Origin: an uncultured Clostridia bacterium | GTDB taxonomy: Bacteria; Bacillota; Peptococcia; Peptococcales; Peptococcaceae | Direction of reading: 5' to 3' | Length of the DNA: 44,605 nucleotides | Assembly (NCBI GenBank): GCA_944391625.1 | Contig: CALXUG010000022.1 | Location: 1 to 44,605 of the forward strand | Shown here: positions 25,811 through 34,442 of the stretch, in pieces | Layout: every line of letters starts with the position of its first letter | Numbering within the stretch: the first letter of the stretch is position 1 | Position numbers and translations under genes: made by a program | Notes under the pieces: generated by a model | Database searches by the model: none | Told to the model about the DNA's origin: nothing | What the model saw: the letters and a program-made list of their open reading frames with translations, nothing else

Positions 25811-27832
25811 TTAGTCAACGTAGTCAGCATCTTCCAAAATCTGATAGATAACTGCGCCTTCACACTGTTTTGGCATTCTGACATCCAGCATATGAGCCAG
25901 AGTTGGTGTCATATCTGCCTGACGGATGATACGCTGAGAGTTGTAGCCTTTCTTCAAACCTTTACCGGCTGCGATAAAGATTGGGCTTACGGAAGTATCT
26001 TTATAGCCTTCTACCATTGGCAGTGCATCGCCGTGCAGACGGTTTACCCCTTCTTCTAACCAGTACAGCACATCGCCGCATTCCGGACCGCCGGTGCCCA
26101 GTACCATTGCGTCTTTATTGCGCATTGCCACTGCGATTACCCGTTTGCCGTTTAATCTGTAGTTGTACAGACCATCAATGATTTCCCGTTCTAGTTCATA
26201 TTTATCTTCTGGGTCAACAATACCGGTTGGGTATTTGCCTTTCAGGTTGATATAAATCTGACCGCCACGGGTAGCAACGGCTCTGGTTTTTTCCCAGTCG
26301 ATTTCTTTCAGATTATTGCCGTTTTCATCTTTCTTCAGAATGGTGAAGCCTAAATCCTGCATTACCATTACGTTACAGCCAAATGCATCACCGATCAATG
26401 GTTTTTCTTCTTCTTCCGGTGTCAGCAGACCATGGTCGGAGAAGATCATGATGGTCCAGCCTTCATCCAGATAATGGGTGAATCTGCCCAGGTATCTGTC
26501 TGTTTGCAGATAAACTTCTTCCATCGCTGCCTGATAGCCTTCTTCTTCCATTTTATCCATTACCGGACGGTTTTTGCCATAGTACCAGAACATATGACCC
26601 TGCGCATCTACGTTATGAATATGACTGAAAATTACATCATATTTATTTTCATCAATCAGATAGTTCAGGGTATCAGCCTGCCACTGACAGTAATGATCCC
26701 ATGTTGGCATCATAATACGGTTTACGATTTCCAGGTTTTTACCGCCAAAAGTTGGTGTTGGTGGTACGTAACCTACATTATCTACAATCTGTTTGTACAG
26801 AGATTTTGGATGGAACATGGTGTCATGAGCAGCATCAAATGCTTTACTCATCCAGAAACGAACGAAATTACCGTCTTCAGCAATATCCATAACCATCATG
26901 TTACGAGTAGCCATAATTTTTTCTTCTTTGTAGATCATTTCATCTACAACTGTCATTTTGTACTCATCTTTTTTCAGAACAACAATTGGTTCTGCATCTT
27001 TTTTACTATGATAGTAAGCAACTCTGTCATATACACCGTCTTCATTTTTCAGAATCAGGCAAGGACGACGTACCAGACCGCTGGAAGTTACTACATAAAA
27101 TTCTTTAGCGCCTTCTGGAGCATCTGCCCAACCGGTGGCATCTTTGATTGGAGAGTTGCACAGGTCAACAGCAACGTCTTCGATACCATCTTCCCCGTCA
27201 GACTGTTTCAGAATGATATTGGTCATGCTCATGCCGCCTAAGATACTGTTTGTATCAAAAGTATCATCGCTTTCAGGAATATCTTCAATTACGCAGCCTG
27301 CACCTGTATTGGTGGTTGCAGCCGGTTTAAACTGTACTTCTTTGAACGTATCTTTTGCTACTGTAATTTTTTCGCCTTCTACTTTAGCAACACCGGCGTT
27401 AACACCAGCCGGCTGTGTACCATCAACTACATGCAGATTTGGGTTGTCGCTGGTTGGAGGCCAGCTGGAACCCGGCCAGTGCCATACCAGTGTCTTCATG
27501 CCTGCTTCGGCAGTTACATTCCACAGTGCTTCAGCAGTACACAGACGAGAGTCTAAGTTATAGCCTGCTGTATCCAATTTTACCGGATCCTGTCTCCAGA
27601 AGCAGGTGATACCATGAGTAACAGGCAGTGCGCCGGTAGATAATGTGGTCCACAGTGGTGGTGTAATGGTTGGCGGTGTGCAAACCAATTGCAAACTTTC
27701 TCTCTGTGCCCCTGCATCTACGAATTTTTTAATATTAGGCAATTTGCCTTCTTTTAAGAATTTGGATGTCAGTCTTGGATCCAAACCATCAACACCCAGT
27801 AACAACACTTTGTCGGTATACTTTTTACCCAT
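25811..27832 (-). CDS. Alkaline-phosphatase-superfamily hydrolase, paralog AP3
   Basis: 673 residues with the same intact two-metal site and threonine nucleophile as AP1 (LLGVDGLD, TITPPLWTT, NVDAQGH, FSDHG, RLHGD) and no signal peptide. From about residue 465 to the end it is almost identical to AP1, while patches at 143-172, 185-205, 295-320, 360-395 and 425-460 diverge. The C-terminus ends EDADYVD as in AP4. ATG at 27832 follows AAAGGAG; the 15-codon extension to 27877 reaches the promoter and is rejected. Divergent from LysR3, which is of a different LTTR subtype, and followed by DASS1. Confidence 0.85.
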   Translation of the reverse strand: MGKKYTDKVLLLGVDGLDPRLTSKFLKEGKLPNIKKFVDAGAQRESLQLVCTPPTITPPLWTTLSTGALPVTHGITCFWRQDPVKLDTAGYNLDSRLCTAEALWNVTAEAGMKTLVWHWPGSSWPPTSDNPNLHVVDGTQPAGVNAGVAKVEGEKITVAKDTFKEVQFKPAATTNTGAGCVIEDIPESDDTFDTNSILGGMSMTNIILKQSDGEDGIEDVAVDLCNSPIKDATGWADAPEGAKEFYVVTSSGLVRRPCLILKNEDGVYDRVAYYHSKKDAEPIVVLKKDEYKMTVVDEMIYKEEKIMATRNMMVMDIAEDGNFVRFWMSKAFDAAHDTMFHPKSLYKQIVDNVGYVPPTPTFGGKNLEIVNRIMMPTWDHYCQWQADTLNYLIDENKYDVIFSHIHNVDAQGHMFWYYGKNRPVMDKMEEEGYQAAMEEVYLQTDRYLGRFTHYLDEGWTIMIFSDHGLLTPEEEEKPLIGDAFGCNVMVMQDLGFTILKKDENGNNLKEIDWEKTRAVATRGGQIYINLKGKYPTGIVDPEDKYELEREIIDGLYNYRLNGKRVIAVAMRNKDAMVLGTGGPECGDVLYWLEEGVNRLHGDALPMVEGYKDTSVSPIFIAAGKGLKKGYNSQRIIRQADMTPTLAHMLDVRMPKQCEGAVIYQILEDADYVD

Positions 27833-27883
27833 TTTCAAGCATCTCCTTTTTTTATAAGTACTATTGCTTTTCTTCATGGCTTT

Positions 27884-27912
27884 ATTATATAATCTGATTT
27901 ATAGATTGCATA
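27884..27912 (-). promoter_or_regulatory. AP3 promoter
   Basis: Minus-strand TATAAT (27889-27884), 17-base spacer, weak -35 TATGCA (27912-27907). The downstream TATAATAAAGCCA matches AP2. Confidence 0.45.
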
Positions 27913-27944
27913 GGTTCAGCTTATTATAAATTTTGTACTTTCTT

Positions 27945-27961
27945 TGTAACAATTCGTTACA
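27945..27961. promoter_or_regulatory. LysR-type operator between AP3 and LysR3
   Basis: TGTAAC-AATTC-GTTACA has perfect 6-base arms and contains T-N11-A. It is centred about 76 bases upstream of the predicted AP3 start and overlaps the -35 position of LysR3, the classic place for an LTTR recognition site. Confidence 0.6.
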
Positions 27962-27966
27962 TGAAA

Positions 27967-27975
27967 TGGTATAAT
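27967..27975 (+). promoter_or_regulatory. LysR3 extended -10
   Basis: TGGTATAAT, a TGn-extended perfect -10. It gives LysR3 a leader of about 310 nt. Confidence 0.45.
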
Positions 27976-28290
27976 AGTTCCATCACTATTATAAAAATGG
28001 TAAAAATTAATCCAATCGAACTATTATTTTCAGAATATTATCAACTTTTATTACATTCCTATCGTAAAACTGGTTCTGTTTTACTTGACTATCGTTAAAA
28101 AATTCCGAAAAATTATACTTTTTTGTTTACGCAAAAAAACAGCTATATAGTGTTTATCACACCGTATAGCTGCTATATATAGTAATTTTTATGCTTGATT
28201 AAAAAGTTATACTTTAAAAACAGCTGTAATAAAATGAAATAGATCTTTATCTAAGAAGATTTTTCTACCTGAATAAAGGAGGGCTTTTAC

Positions 28291-29220
28291 GTGCGCACAG
28301 AACATTTAAAATATTTTTTAAATCTTGTCGAAACCGGCTCTATCACCCAGACCAGCAAAGAATTGTACACAACACACCAAAACGTCAGTAAAATCATCCG
28401 TCAATTAGAGGAAGATTTAGGCACTACGTTGTTTATCCGTACTACAAAAGGAATTGAACTGACCGCCACCGGAAAATTATTGTTTCCTTTGGCACAACGC
28501 ACCTTTGCTGACTTTGCTCAACTGCGTTCTAATATCACAGCCTTAGAAGTGCGGCCGGATATTGCAGGAAAACTTCAAATTTTAGGCTCAGATCTGGTGA
28601 GCTTTTCAGTGTTACCCTCATTACTGCAAATTTTTGCTGACCTCTACCCTTCTCTGCAAATTCATCTTGAAAATGCAGAAGTAAATCATATTTTACAGCA
28701 AATTGCTTTGCACCCACAAATGATTGGCGTTGTAGTTGTCTTAAACAACCCTTTGTTTTTAGAACTTTATCAACCTTACATGGAACATATTCGTCTAACT
28801 CCGCTATTGGAAGATACTTATTACTGTGCCGTGAATAAAGATGCTCCTTTAGCCGATTCAAAATCTATCACGCTCAATGATTTTGCCCAGTACCCAATTG
28901 CGATTCCGTCCATAAATAAAGATAACGAAAGTATTTTTACTAAATTATTTACTAAATATGGCGGTAATATTGCTTTTAGTTCCAATAGTTCACGCGCCTA
29001 TGCACAGGCATTGCTCAGCGGACGTTATGTTGGAATCAGCAGCAACTTAGCTCACAAAAAGAATTTAGAAGAAAATGCTCTGTATAATCAAGTTAAATTA
29101 ATTCCTTTTCAAGAAGATATGCGATTTTCCATCTCTTTAGCGATTCACATCCACCCACAATTAAATGAAGCGGGCAAGGCATTTGTGGAGTTTATGAAAA
29201 ACAATAAGATCTATTTTTAA
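28291..29220 (+). CDS. LysR-type transcriptional regulator LysR3
   Basis: 309-residue LTTR with a GTG start after AAAGGAGG. HTH about 1-60; the recognition segment TTHQNVSKIIRQLEEDL and wing LFIRTTKGIELTATG differ clearly from LysR1, 2 and 5. Effector domain about 90-300. Divergent from AP3, with a different operator in between, so it should control AP3 and perhaps DASS1 beyond it (inference). A hairpin at 29239-29294 follows the gene. Confidence 0.9.
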   Translation: MRTEHLKYFLNLVETGSITQTSKELYTTHQNVSKIIRQLEEDLGTTLFIRTTKGIELTATGKLLFPLAQRTFADFAQLRSNITALEVRPDIAGKLQILGSDLVSFSVLPSLLQIFADLYPSLQIHLENAEVNHILQQIALHPQMIGVVVVLNNPLFLELYQPYMEHIRLTPLLEDTYYCAVNKDAPLADSKSITLNDFAQYPIAIPSINKDNESIFTKLFTKYGGNIAFSSNSSRAYAQALLSGRYVGISSNLAHKKNLEENALYNQVKLIPFQEDMRFSISLAIHIHPQLNEAGKAFVEFMKNNKIYF

Positions 29221-29238
29221 ACTATTTTTTAAACAAAC

Positions 29239-29294
29239 AGCAATCCCCTTAAACAAATTTTGGTTACCCACCAGATCTGTTTAAGGGGATTGCT
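29239..29294. terminator. Hairpin between LysR3 and the convergent unknown gene
   Basis: AGCAATCCCCTTAAACA pairs exactly with TGTTTAAGGGGATTGCT (17 bp) around a 22-nt loop. T-tracts are weak on both strands. Confidence 0.65.
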
Positions 29295-29331
29295 ATTAAA
29301 AAGTCTTGCTGCTATGTGTATATCACTTATC

Positions 29332-30258
29332 TTATTTTACATTCCACACCTTACCATACCACTGCATGGCAAACTGGCTCTCCTGCGGCAAATGAACTGT
29401 CTGCTCCAGCATCTGCTCATAGTCTGCTCCATGGATAGCCGGTGCAAAAGCCTGCATTTGTTCCAATATGGCTTTTAACCGTGTACCGGCCAGCGCTTTC
29501 AGCCAATCGGTAAATTTTCCCCGCAATGCCGCCAACTGGTTGGATTCGCTGTACCAGAATGTTTTTTGCAGCACCGGACTTACCAGCACGCCTTTCTGCT
29601 CCAACGAAATCTTTTCTTCCATCACCCGTTCCAGCTCCAGATTGATTTTGCTGCCGTAGGTGCCATCTGCATTCAGATATAAAATGCCGTAAAAGGTTCT
29701 TTCATTTTTCTCTTTGATGACAATATCATCTTCCATTTGGTTGCGATTTTTCTCCAGCCAATCCCATGCTTGCTGCTTATGTTTGTCATCCACCAGCTTT
29801 TTCTGACAGCATTGCCGCAGCAGCATTTCATACAACTGCAATTCATCGGCCTCAAACAAACCTTCCATGTCCTCCCGCAGCTGCTCCAGCAACGGCCATG
29901 CCACATTACCGGCTTCCTGCTCAGCAAAGGGCTTCATCTGTGCAAAATATTCCGCCGGATATAAACGCTGCAAATTCTGCGCCAGTTTTCGTTTCACCTG
30001 ATATAACACTTCATCCTTGCTGCCTGCCGGAATCAGCTGGCGAACGGTCAGTTCATGCACCGGTGTGGGAAACAACCCCAGATCGGACGATTCCAGCAAA
30101 AAATGATAAATTTCTGCTTTATCGCTGCTCACCCGATATTTCACTTTGCCGTTTTCCAGATAACAGCAGCCAAATACAGTGATTTCTTCCTCCATACTGC
30201 CCATCTCAGCAATCATCCCAATACGCTGGGCACACATTTCATCACGACTGATCCCCAT
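29332..30258 (-). CDS. Hypothetical protein of the zinc-ribbon/ABC operon
   Basis: 308 residues, soluble, acidic and helix-rich; I do not recognise a family. The N-terminus (ITVFGCCYLENGKVKYRVSS) looks like a beta hairpin; the rest is charged helix with many Gln, Glu and Lys. No signal peptide, membrane span or catalytic motif is evident. The ATG at 30258 follows AGGGGGTG and sits 3 bases past the stop codon of the ABC ATPase gene, so the two are cotranscribed and their products probably work together. Confidence 0.75.
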   Translation of the reverse strand: MGISRDEMCAQRIGMIAEMGSMEEEITVFGCCYLENGKVKYRVSSDKAEIYHFLLESSDLGLFPTPVHELTVRQLIPAGSKDEVLYQVKRKLAQNLQRLYPAEYFAQMKPFAEQEAGNVAWPLLEQLREDMEGLFEADELQLYEMLLRQCCQKKLVDDKHKQQAWDWLEKNRNQMEDDIVIKEKNERTFYGILYLNADGTYGSKINLELERVMEEKISLEQKGVLVSPVLQKTFWYSESNQLAALRGKFTDWLKALAGTRLKAILEQMQAFAPAIHGADYEQMLEQTVHLPQESQFAMQWYGKVWNVK

Positions 30259-30261
30259 TGC

Positions 30262-31080
30262 TCACACCCCCTGACCATTCAACAACTGACAGATATCCGA
30301 AGTCACATTGGCATGAATCTGATAACCGCCCTGCTCTCTGCTGCACCGCACTGGATATTCCAAAAAACCGGATAATGGTTCATCCTGAAACAAATCCTCT
30401 GTCATACCTTTGGCATAAATGCGGCCCCGTTTCAACAACATGCTGTGCTGGAACAACGGCTGGATTTCCTCGGCATAGTGGGTTACATACAGTATGGTAA
30501 TGCCGGTATTGGCCGCCAGTTCCCGCACCACGCTGAGCATATATTCCTTGGCCAGCACATCCAAACCGGTGCTTGGTTCATCCATCAGCAAAATTTCCGG
30601 CTGCGGCAATAAAGCACGAGCGATCAGCACATTCTGCCGTTCCCCCTTGGACAGCAAATCAAAGGGATAATCTATCTTATCTCCCAGATGAAACTGCTTT
30701 AACAGCTGCTTGGCCATTTTAACCTGCTGATTGGTAATCCCGCCGCTCAACCCCAATGTGCCGGACAAACCGGACAGCACAATATTCAAAGCTGACTCTC
30801 TGTTCATATATTTATCAAAAAAAGAGCTGCTGACCCAGCCCACCTTTTTGCGAAAATCAAATACATTCCGGTCACTGTACGGTTCTCCAAATAATTGCAG
30901 CGAACCATGGGTCTGCTTTCTATACCCGGCAATCATGCTCAGCAATGTGGTTTTTCCACTGCCGTTTAAGCCAAACACCACCCAGTGCTCCCCTCTTTTT
31001 ACTTCCCAGTTGATGTCCCGCAGCAGATAGGTATAGCCCGACTTATAGGAGAGCTGGCTGATTTTAATAATTGGTTCCAT
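30262..31080 (-). CDS. ABC transporter-type ATPase
   Basis: 272-residue ATP-binding protein: Walker A GLNGSGKTT (37-45), signature LSKGERQ (143-149), Walker B ILLMDEPS (163-170), H-loop histidine H201. It resembles single-domain ATPases such as YlmA or the ModF half. No permease gene is adjacent, so it may serve a permease elsewhere or act in a non-transport role. The ATG at 31080 has GGAG 5 nt upstream; a frame extension to 31128 overlaps the zinc ribbon gene and is rejected. Middle gene of a three-gene operon. Confidence 0.87.
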   Translation of the reverse strand: MEPIIKISQLSYKSGYTYLLRDINWEVKRGEHWVVFGLNGSGKTTLLSMIAGYRKQTHGSLQLFGEPYSDRNVFDFRKKVGWVSSSFFDKYMNRESALNIVLSGLSGTLGLSGGITNQQVKMAKQLLKQFHLGDKIDYPFDLLSKGERQNVLIARALLPQPEILLMDEPSTGLDVLAKEYMLSVVRELAANTGITILYVTHYAEEIQPLFQHSMLLKRGRIYAKGMTEDLFQDEPLSGFLEYPVRCSREQGGYQIHANVTSDICQLLNGQGV

Positions 31081-31096
31081 TGCCACTCCGCTCCTC

Positions 31097-31531
31097 TCAC
31101 GCCTCAGTCTGCTCGGCGTTATTCGCATCGATTAAATCTTTATCTTCAAATACAGCGGTCTGCCCAATCTGCTCAATCTCCAGCTTCACCGGCACCGAAT
31201 AGCCTTCCTCGCTCAAGATACCGATATTTTTATCGCCCCAGGCCATAATTTCACATATCTTGGCCACATTCATTCTTCTTGTTTTTTCATTGTCATCCAA
31301 ACCGGGATAATGATTAAACTCCAGATTATCTACAAAATAAGTAGCGCTCTGATAAATTTCCGGTTCGGTGCCAAACTCAATGCGCTGACACACCGGGCAA
31401 TACAGCTCACTTCTGGCCTCTCCATAGTCACTAAAGGCAATGCGGCGCAGCTCCAGCTTGCCGCCGCAATATTTGCACACGCAACGCTTTGCTCTGGCTT
31501 TCATAATCTCTAATCTGCTTTTCTGTTCCAT
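31097..31531 (-). CDS. Zinc-ribbon protein
   Basis: 144 residues with two CxxC pairs (CKYC near 20 and CPVC near 45), a treble-clef or zinc-ribbon pattern, followed by an acidic C-terminal part without known motifs. ATG at 31531 follows GAGGAGG. It is 16 bases from the ABC ATPase gene, so it leads the operon. Function unknown; metal sensing, RNA binding or partner regulation are possible but not supported further. Confidence 0.75.
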   Translation of the reverse strand: MEQKSRLEIMKARAKRCVCKYCGGKLELRRIAFSDYGEARSELYCPVCQRIEFGTEPEIYQSATYFVDNLEFNHYPGLDDNEKTRRMNVAKICEIMAWGDKNIGILSEEGYSVPVKLEIEQIGQTAVFEDKDLIDANNAEQTEA

Positions 31532-31644
31532 AATTATGGTCCTCCTCACCTACAAGCTTCACTTCAGCAGAAATGCGGACAGGGCATTGGCAAATTATCT
31601 CTTGCCAATACCCTTTATCCCTGCTTTTTCAATTTTTCTTTATA

Positions 31645-31660
31645 CTTATTATATAATGCA
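31645..31660. repeat. 16-bp direct repeat, copy 1
   Basis: CTTATTATATAATGCA, repeated exactly at 31758-31773. On the minus strand each copy holds a TATAAT -10, so the pair may be tandem promoters of the zinc-ribbon operon. Confidence 0.5.
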
Positions 31661-31757
31661 GTCCGCCGCTTGCATATCAGCAGTTCGTTTCCAAATTACC
31701 CTACTCCCGCAACGATTTGTTGCGAAAGCTTACCTCCTTGTTCAACAGATTCTTTTT

Positions 31758-31773
31758 CTTATTATATAATGCA
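31758..31773. repeat. 16-bp direct repeat, copy 2
   Basis: Exact second copy of CTTATTATATAATGCA, 113 bases after the first. Confidence 0.5.
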
Positions 31774-31965
31774 CCGCTGTCATCGTGTATCATGAATTTA
31801 TTGACGACTTACTTCTGCCTCTTGACAGTTCTCAATCTATTAAACATGGTTCTACTTATGCCATTCTCAACAGAAATCCTTAAAAAACCGTTTTATTGCA
31901 TTTTCAAGAATGGTGTCTTATTTTAACGATACTGTAATCCCTATTTTATACACAAAAATAATCCT

Positions 31966-32009
31966 TGCATTATGAATGCATTGTCAAGTTCTTATTGATG
32001 CTTTCTAAA
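31966..32009 (+). promoter_or_regulatory. AP4 control region: palindrome and promoter
   Basis: TGCATT-ATG-AATGCA (31966-31980) is a perfect 15-base palindrome placed directly before a -35 TTGTCA (31981-31986); a weak -10 TCTAAA follows at 32004-32009. It differs from the boxes of the other AP genes. Confidence 0.45.
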
Positions 32010-32103
32010 ATCGTCACGGAAGTCCTTATATGCAAGACAGAAAAAAAGACGTATGATTAACTCATAGAAATTGCTGATGCAATACATAAAAGGAGGAAAT
32101 GTT

Positions 32104-34131
32104 ATGAATAAGCCATTAACTGACAAAGTATTATTACTGGGTGTAGACGGATTGGATCCAAAACTGACATCCAAATATTTAAAAGAAGGTAAGCTACCCA
32201 ATATTCAAAAATTTGTAGAAGCCGGGGCACAAAGAGAAAACTTACAATTGGTTTGCACACCGCCAACCATTACCCCACCGCTGTGGACCACATTGTCTAC
32301 CGGCGCACTGCCAGTTACCCACGGCATCACCTGCTTTTGGAGACAGGATCCGGTTCACTTGGATACCGCAGGATATAATTTAGATTCCCGCCTGTGTACA
32401 GCAGAAGCATTGTGGAATGTAACTGCGGAAGCTGGTATGAAAACCTTGGTATGGCACTGGCCTGGTTCTAGCTGGCCTCCAACCAGCCCAAGCCCAAATC
32501 TGCATGTGATTGATGGTACTCAGCCAACTATGATTAACGGCGGGGTAGCCCGTGTTGACTTGGAAAAAATCGTTTTAGCAAAAGATACCATCGCAGAAGT
32601 AACCTATAAACCGGCTGCAGTCAATAACACCGGTGCCGGATGCGTGATCGAAGACTTACCGGAAGTAGAAGACACCTTTGACGTAAATACCATTCTGGGC
32701 GGAGATTCTATGAGCATGCGCAATATCATCCTGTCTCAGTCCGATGGGGAAGATGGTATTGATGCTGTAAAATTGGATTTATGCAATTCTCCAATCAAAG
32801 ATGCAAAAGGTTGGGCAGATGCTCCGGAAGGCGCCAAAGAATTTTATGTTATCACCTCTGAAGGCCTGGTTCGCCGTCCTTGCCTGATTTTGAAAAACGA
32901 AGACGGTATTTATGATAGAATCGCTTATTATCACAGTAAAAAAGACACAGAACCAATCGTTGTTGTGAAAAAAGATGAATATGTTGTAGATATCGTAGAT
33001 GAAATGATTTGGAAAGGTGAACATGTACGGGGCAATCGCAACATGTTACTGATGGATATCGCTGAAGACGGCAGTATGGTCCGTTTATGGTTATCCCGTG
33101 CTATGAATATTGAGCACAATCATTTATTCCATCCAAGAGAACTGCATACACAGATTGTAGAAAATGTAGGTCATGTACCACCAAACCCAACCTCCGGCGG
33201 TACCGATTTAGAACTGGTAGAACGAGTTATTCTTCCTACTTGGGAAGTGGCAGCACAATGGCAGGCTGATGCCCTGAACTATTTAATTGATGAAAATGAA
33301 TATCAGGTTGTATTCAGCCATATTCACAATGTGGATGCTATGGGCCACATGTTCTGGTATCTGGGTAAAGACAGACCCATTATGGGCGCTATGAACGGCG
33401 AACGTTACAGAAAGAATTTTGAAGAAGTTTACAAACAAACGGACCGTTATCTGGGACGGTTCCTGCATTATTTAGACGAAGGCTGGACCATTATGATCTT
33501 CTCTGACCACGGTTTATTGACACCAGAAGAAGAAGAAAAACCATTGATCGGTGATGCATTCGGCTGCAACGTAAAAGTGATGGAAGAGTTGGGCTTTACT
33601 GTTCTGAAAAAAGATGAAAACGGTAAAGATTTAAAAGAAATCGACTGGGAGAAAACCAAAGCGGTTGCTACCCGTGGCGGCCAGATTTATATCAACCTGA
33701 AAGACAAATACCCAACCGGTATTGTTGACCCGGCTGATAAATATGAATTGGAACGGGAAATCATCGACGGTCTGTACAATTACAGATTAAACGGCAAACG
33801 TGTAATCTCTGTTGCAATGCGTAACAAAGATGCCATGGTACTGGGTACCGGCGGTCCAGAATGCGGTGATGTACTGTACTGGTTAGAAGAAGGGGTAAAC
33901 CGTCTGCATGGTGATGCGCTGCCAATGGTAGAAGGTATTTATGATACTTCCGTAACCCCAATCTTTATTGCTGCCGGTCAAGGTCTGAAAAAAGGCTATA
34001 ATTCTCAGCGCATTATCCGTCAGGTAGATATGACACCAACCGTTGCGCATATGCTGGGTGTAAGAATGCCAAAACAATGTGAAGGCGCTGTCATCTATCA
34101 GATTTTGGAAGATGCTGACTATGTTGATTAA
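32104..34131 (+). CDS. Alkaline-phosphatase-superfamily hydrolase, paralog AP4
   Basis: 675 residues and the only AP gene on the plus strand. Active site intact: LLGVDGLD, TITPPLWTT, NVDAMGH, FSDHG, RLHGD. The region from about 300 to 460 is the most divergent of the five (for example ELHTQIVENVGHVPPNPTSG), while the first 135 and last 210 residues match the others closely. ATG at 32104 follows AAGGAGG. It has no divergent LysR; the nearest downstream gene, DASS2, is codirectional after a terminator, and LysR4 lies beyond. No signal peptide, so cytoplasmic. Confidence 0.85.
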   Translation: MNKPLTDKVLLLGVDGLDPKLTSKYLKEGKLPNIQKFVEAGAQRENLQLVCTPPTITPPLWTTLSTGALPVTHGITCFWRQDPVHLDTAGYNLDSRLCTAEALWNVTAEAGMKTLVWHWPGSSWPPTSPSPNLHVIDGTQPTMINGGVARVDLEKIVLAKDTIAEVTYKPAAVNNTGAGCVIEDLPEVEDTFDVNTILGGDSMSMRNIILSQSDGEDGIDAVKLDLCNSPIKDAKGWADAPEGAKEFYVITSEGLVRRPCLILKNEDGIYDRIAYYHSKKDTEPIVVVKKDEYVVDIVDEMIWKGEHVRGNRNMLLMDIAEDGSMVRLWLSRAMNIEHNHLFHPRELHTQIVENVGHVPPNPTSGGTDLELVERVILPTWEVAAQWQADALNYLIDENEYQVVFSHIHNVDAMGHMFWYLGKDRPIMGAMNGERYRKNFEEVYKQTDRYLGRFLHYLDEGWTIMIFSDHGLLTPEEEEKPLIGDAFGCNVKVMEELGFTVLKKDENGKDLKEIDWEKTKAVATRGGQIYINLKDKYPTGIVDPADKYELEREIIDGLYNYRLNGKRVISVAMRNKDAMVLGTGGPECGDVLYWLEEGVNRLHGDALPMVEGIYDTSVTPIFIAAGQGLKKGYNSQRIIRQVDMTPTVAHMLGVRMPKQCEGAVIYQILEDADYVD

Positions 34132-34442
34132 GGCAAGAAAATAATGAACTGATAAACTCCGCTGAGAAAATAAAGAATATTTTTATTAAGTAATTGCATA
34201 TCTAGTGGCAGCTCTGACCAGCTGAACACTGGCCGTAGTAATTAACAAACTATCCCTCAAATATAAAAATTAGTGTCCCAAATAAAAGACCATTCTAATT
34301 TGGGCAAGAAAAATTTAAGGGAACAAAAAGCTTTGTGGCGGTGGATACAGTCGCAAAGCTTTTTATATTGTTACTATCATTACAATTTATAATTTCATAA
34401 TAGTATTGGTTTGTAAAAATCAATTAGAAGGAGGGACTTACC
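34132..34442. other. Intergenic region between AP4 and DASS2
   Basis: 311 bases. A hairpin CCCAAAT...ATTTGGG (about 34277-34305) and the terminator at 34325-34365 are visible, and a TATAAT lies near 34388. No ORF. Confidence 0.5.
34325..34365 (+). terminator. Terminator after AP4
   Basis: AAAAAGCTTTG pairs with CAAAGCTTTTT, with an inner GCG/CGC, followed by a T-rich end. Confidence 0.75.

Larger units (their letters stand above)
27833..28290. other. AP3-LysR3 divergent control region
   Basis: 458 bases without a gene. It holds the AP3 promoter, a dyad operator (27945-27961), the LysR3 extended -10 (27967-27975), and a hairpin CAGCTATA...TATAGCTG (28140-28172) in the long LysR3 leader. The stretch is very AT-rich. 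No further structure was resolved. Confidence 0.55.
31532..32103. other. Divergent intergenic region between the zinc-ribbon operon and AP4
   Basis: 572 bases without a credible gene. It contains a hairpin (GGGCATTGGCAA 31582-31593 with TTGCCAATACCC 31602-31613), a 16-base direct repeat, a palindrome CGCAAC-GATTT-GTTGCG near 31710, and the AP4 control region (31966-32011). A 69-codon frame at 31717-31926 has no start site and is not called. Confidence 0.5.

Noticed and set aside
26432-27241. Long antisense open frame in AP3, with counterparts in AP1 (18460-19179) and AP5 (39490-39900)
   Set aside because: It recurs because the AP genes share sequence and codon use. No start signals; composition (many Phe, His, Ile) is typical of antisense frames.
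31717-31926. 69-codon plus-strand frame with a hydrophobic product
   Set aside because: No ATG or GTG with a ribosome binding site; AT-rich intergenic sequence easily encodes hydrophobic residues.
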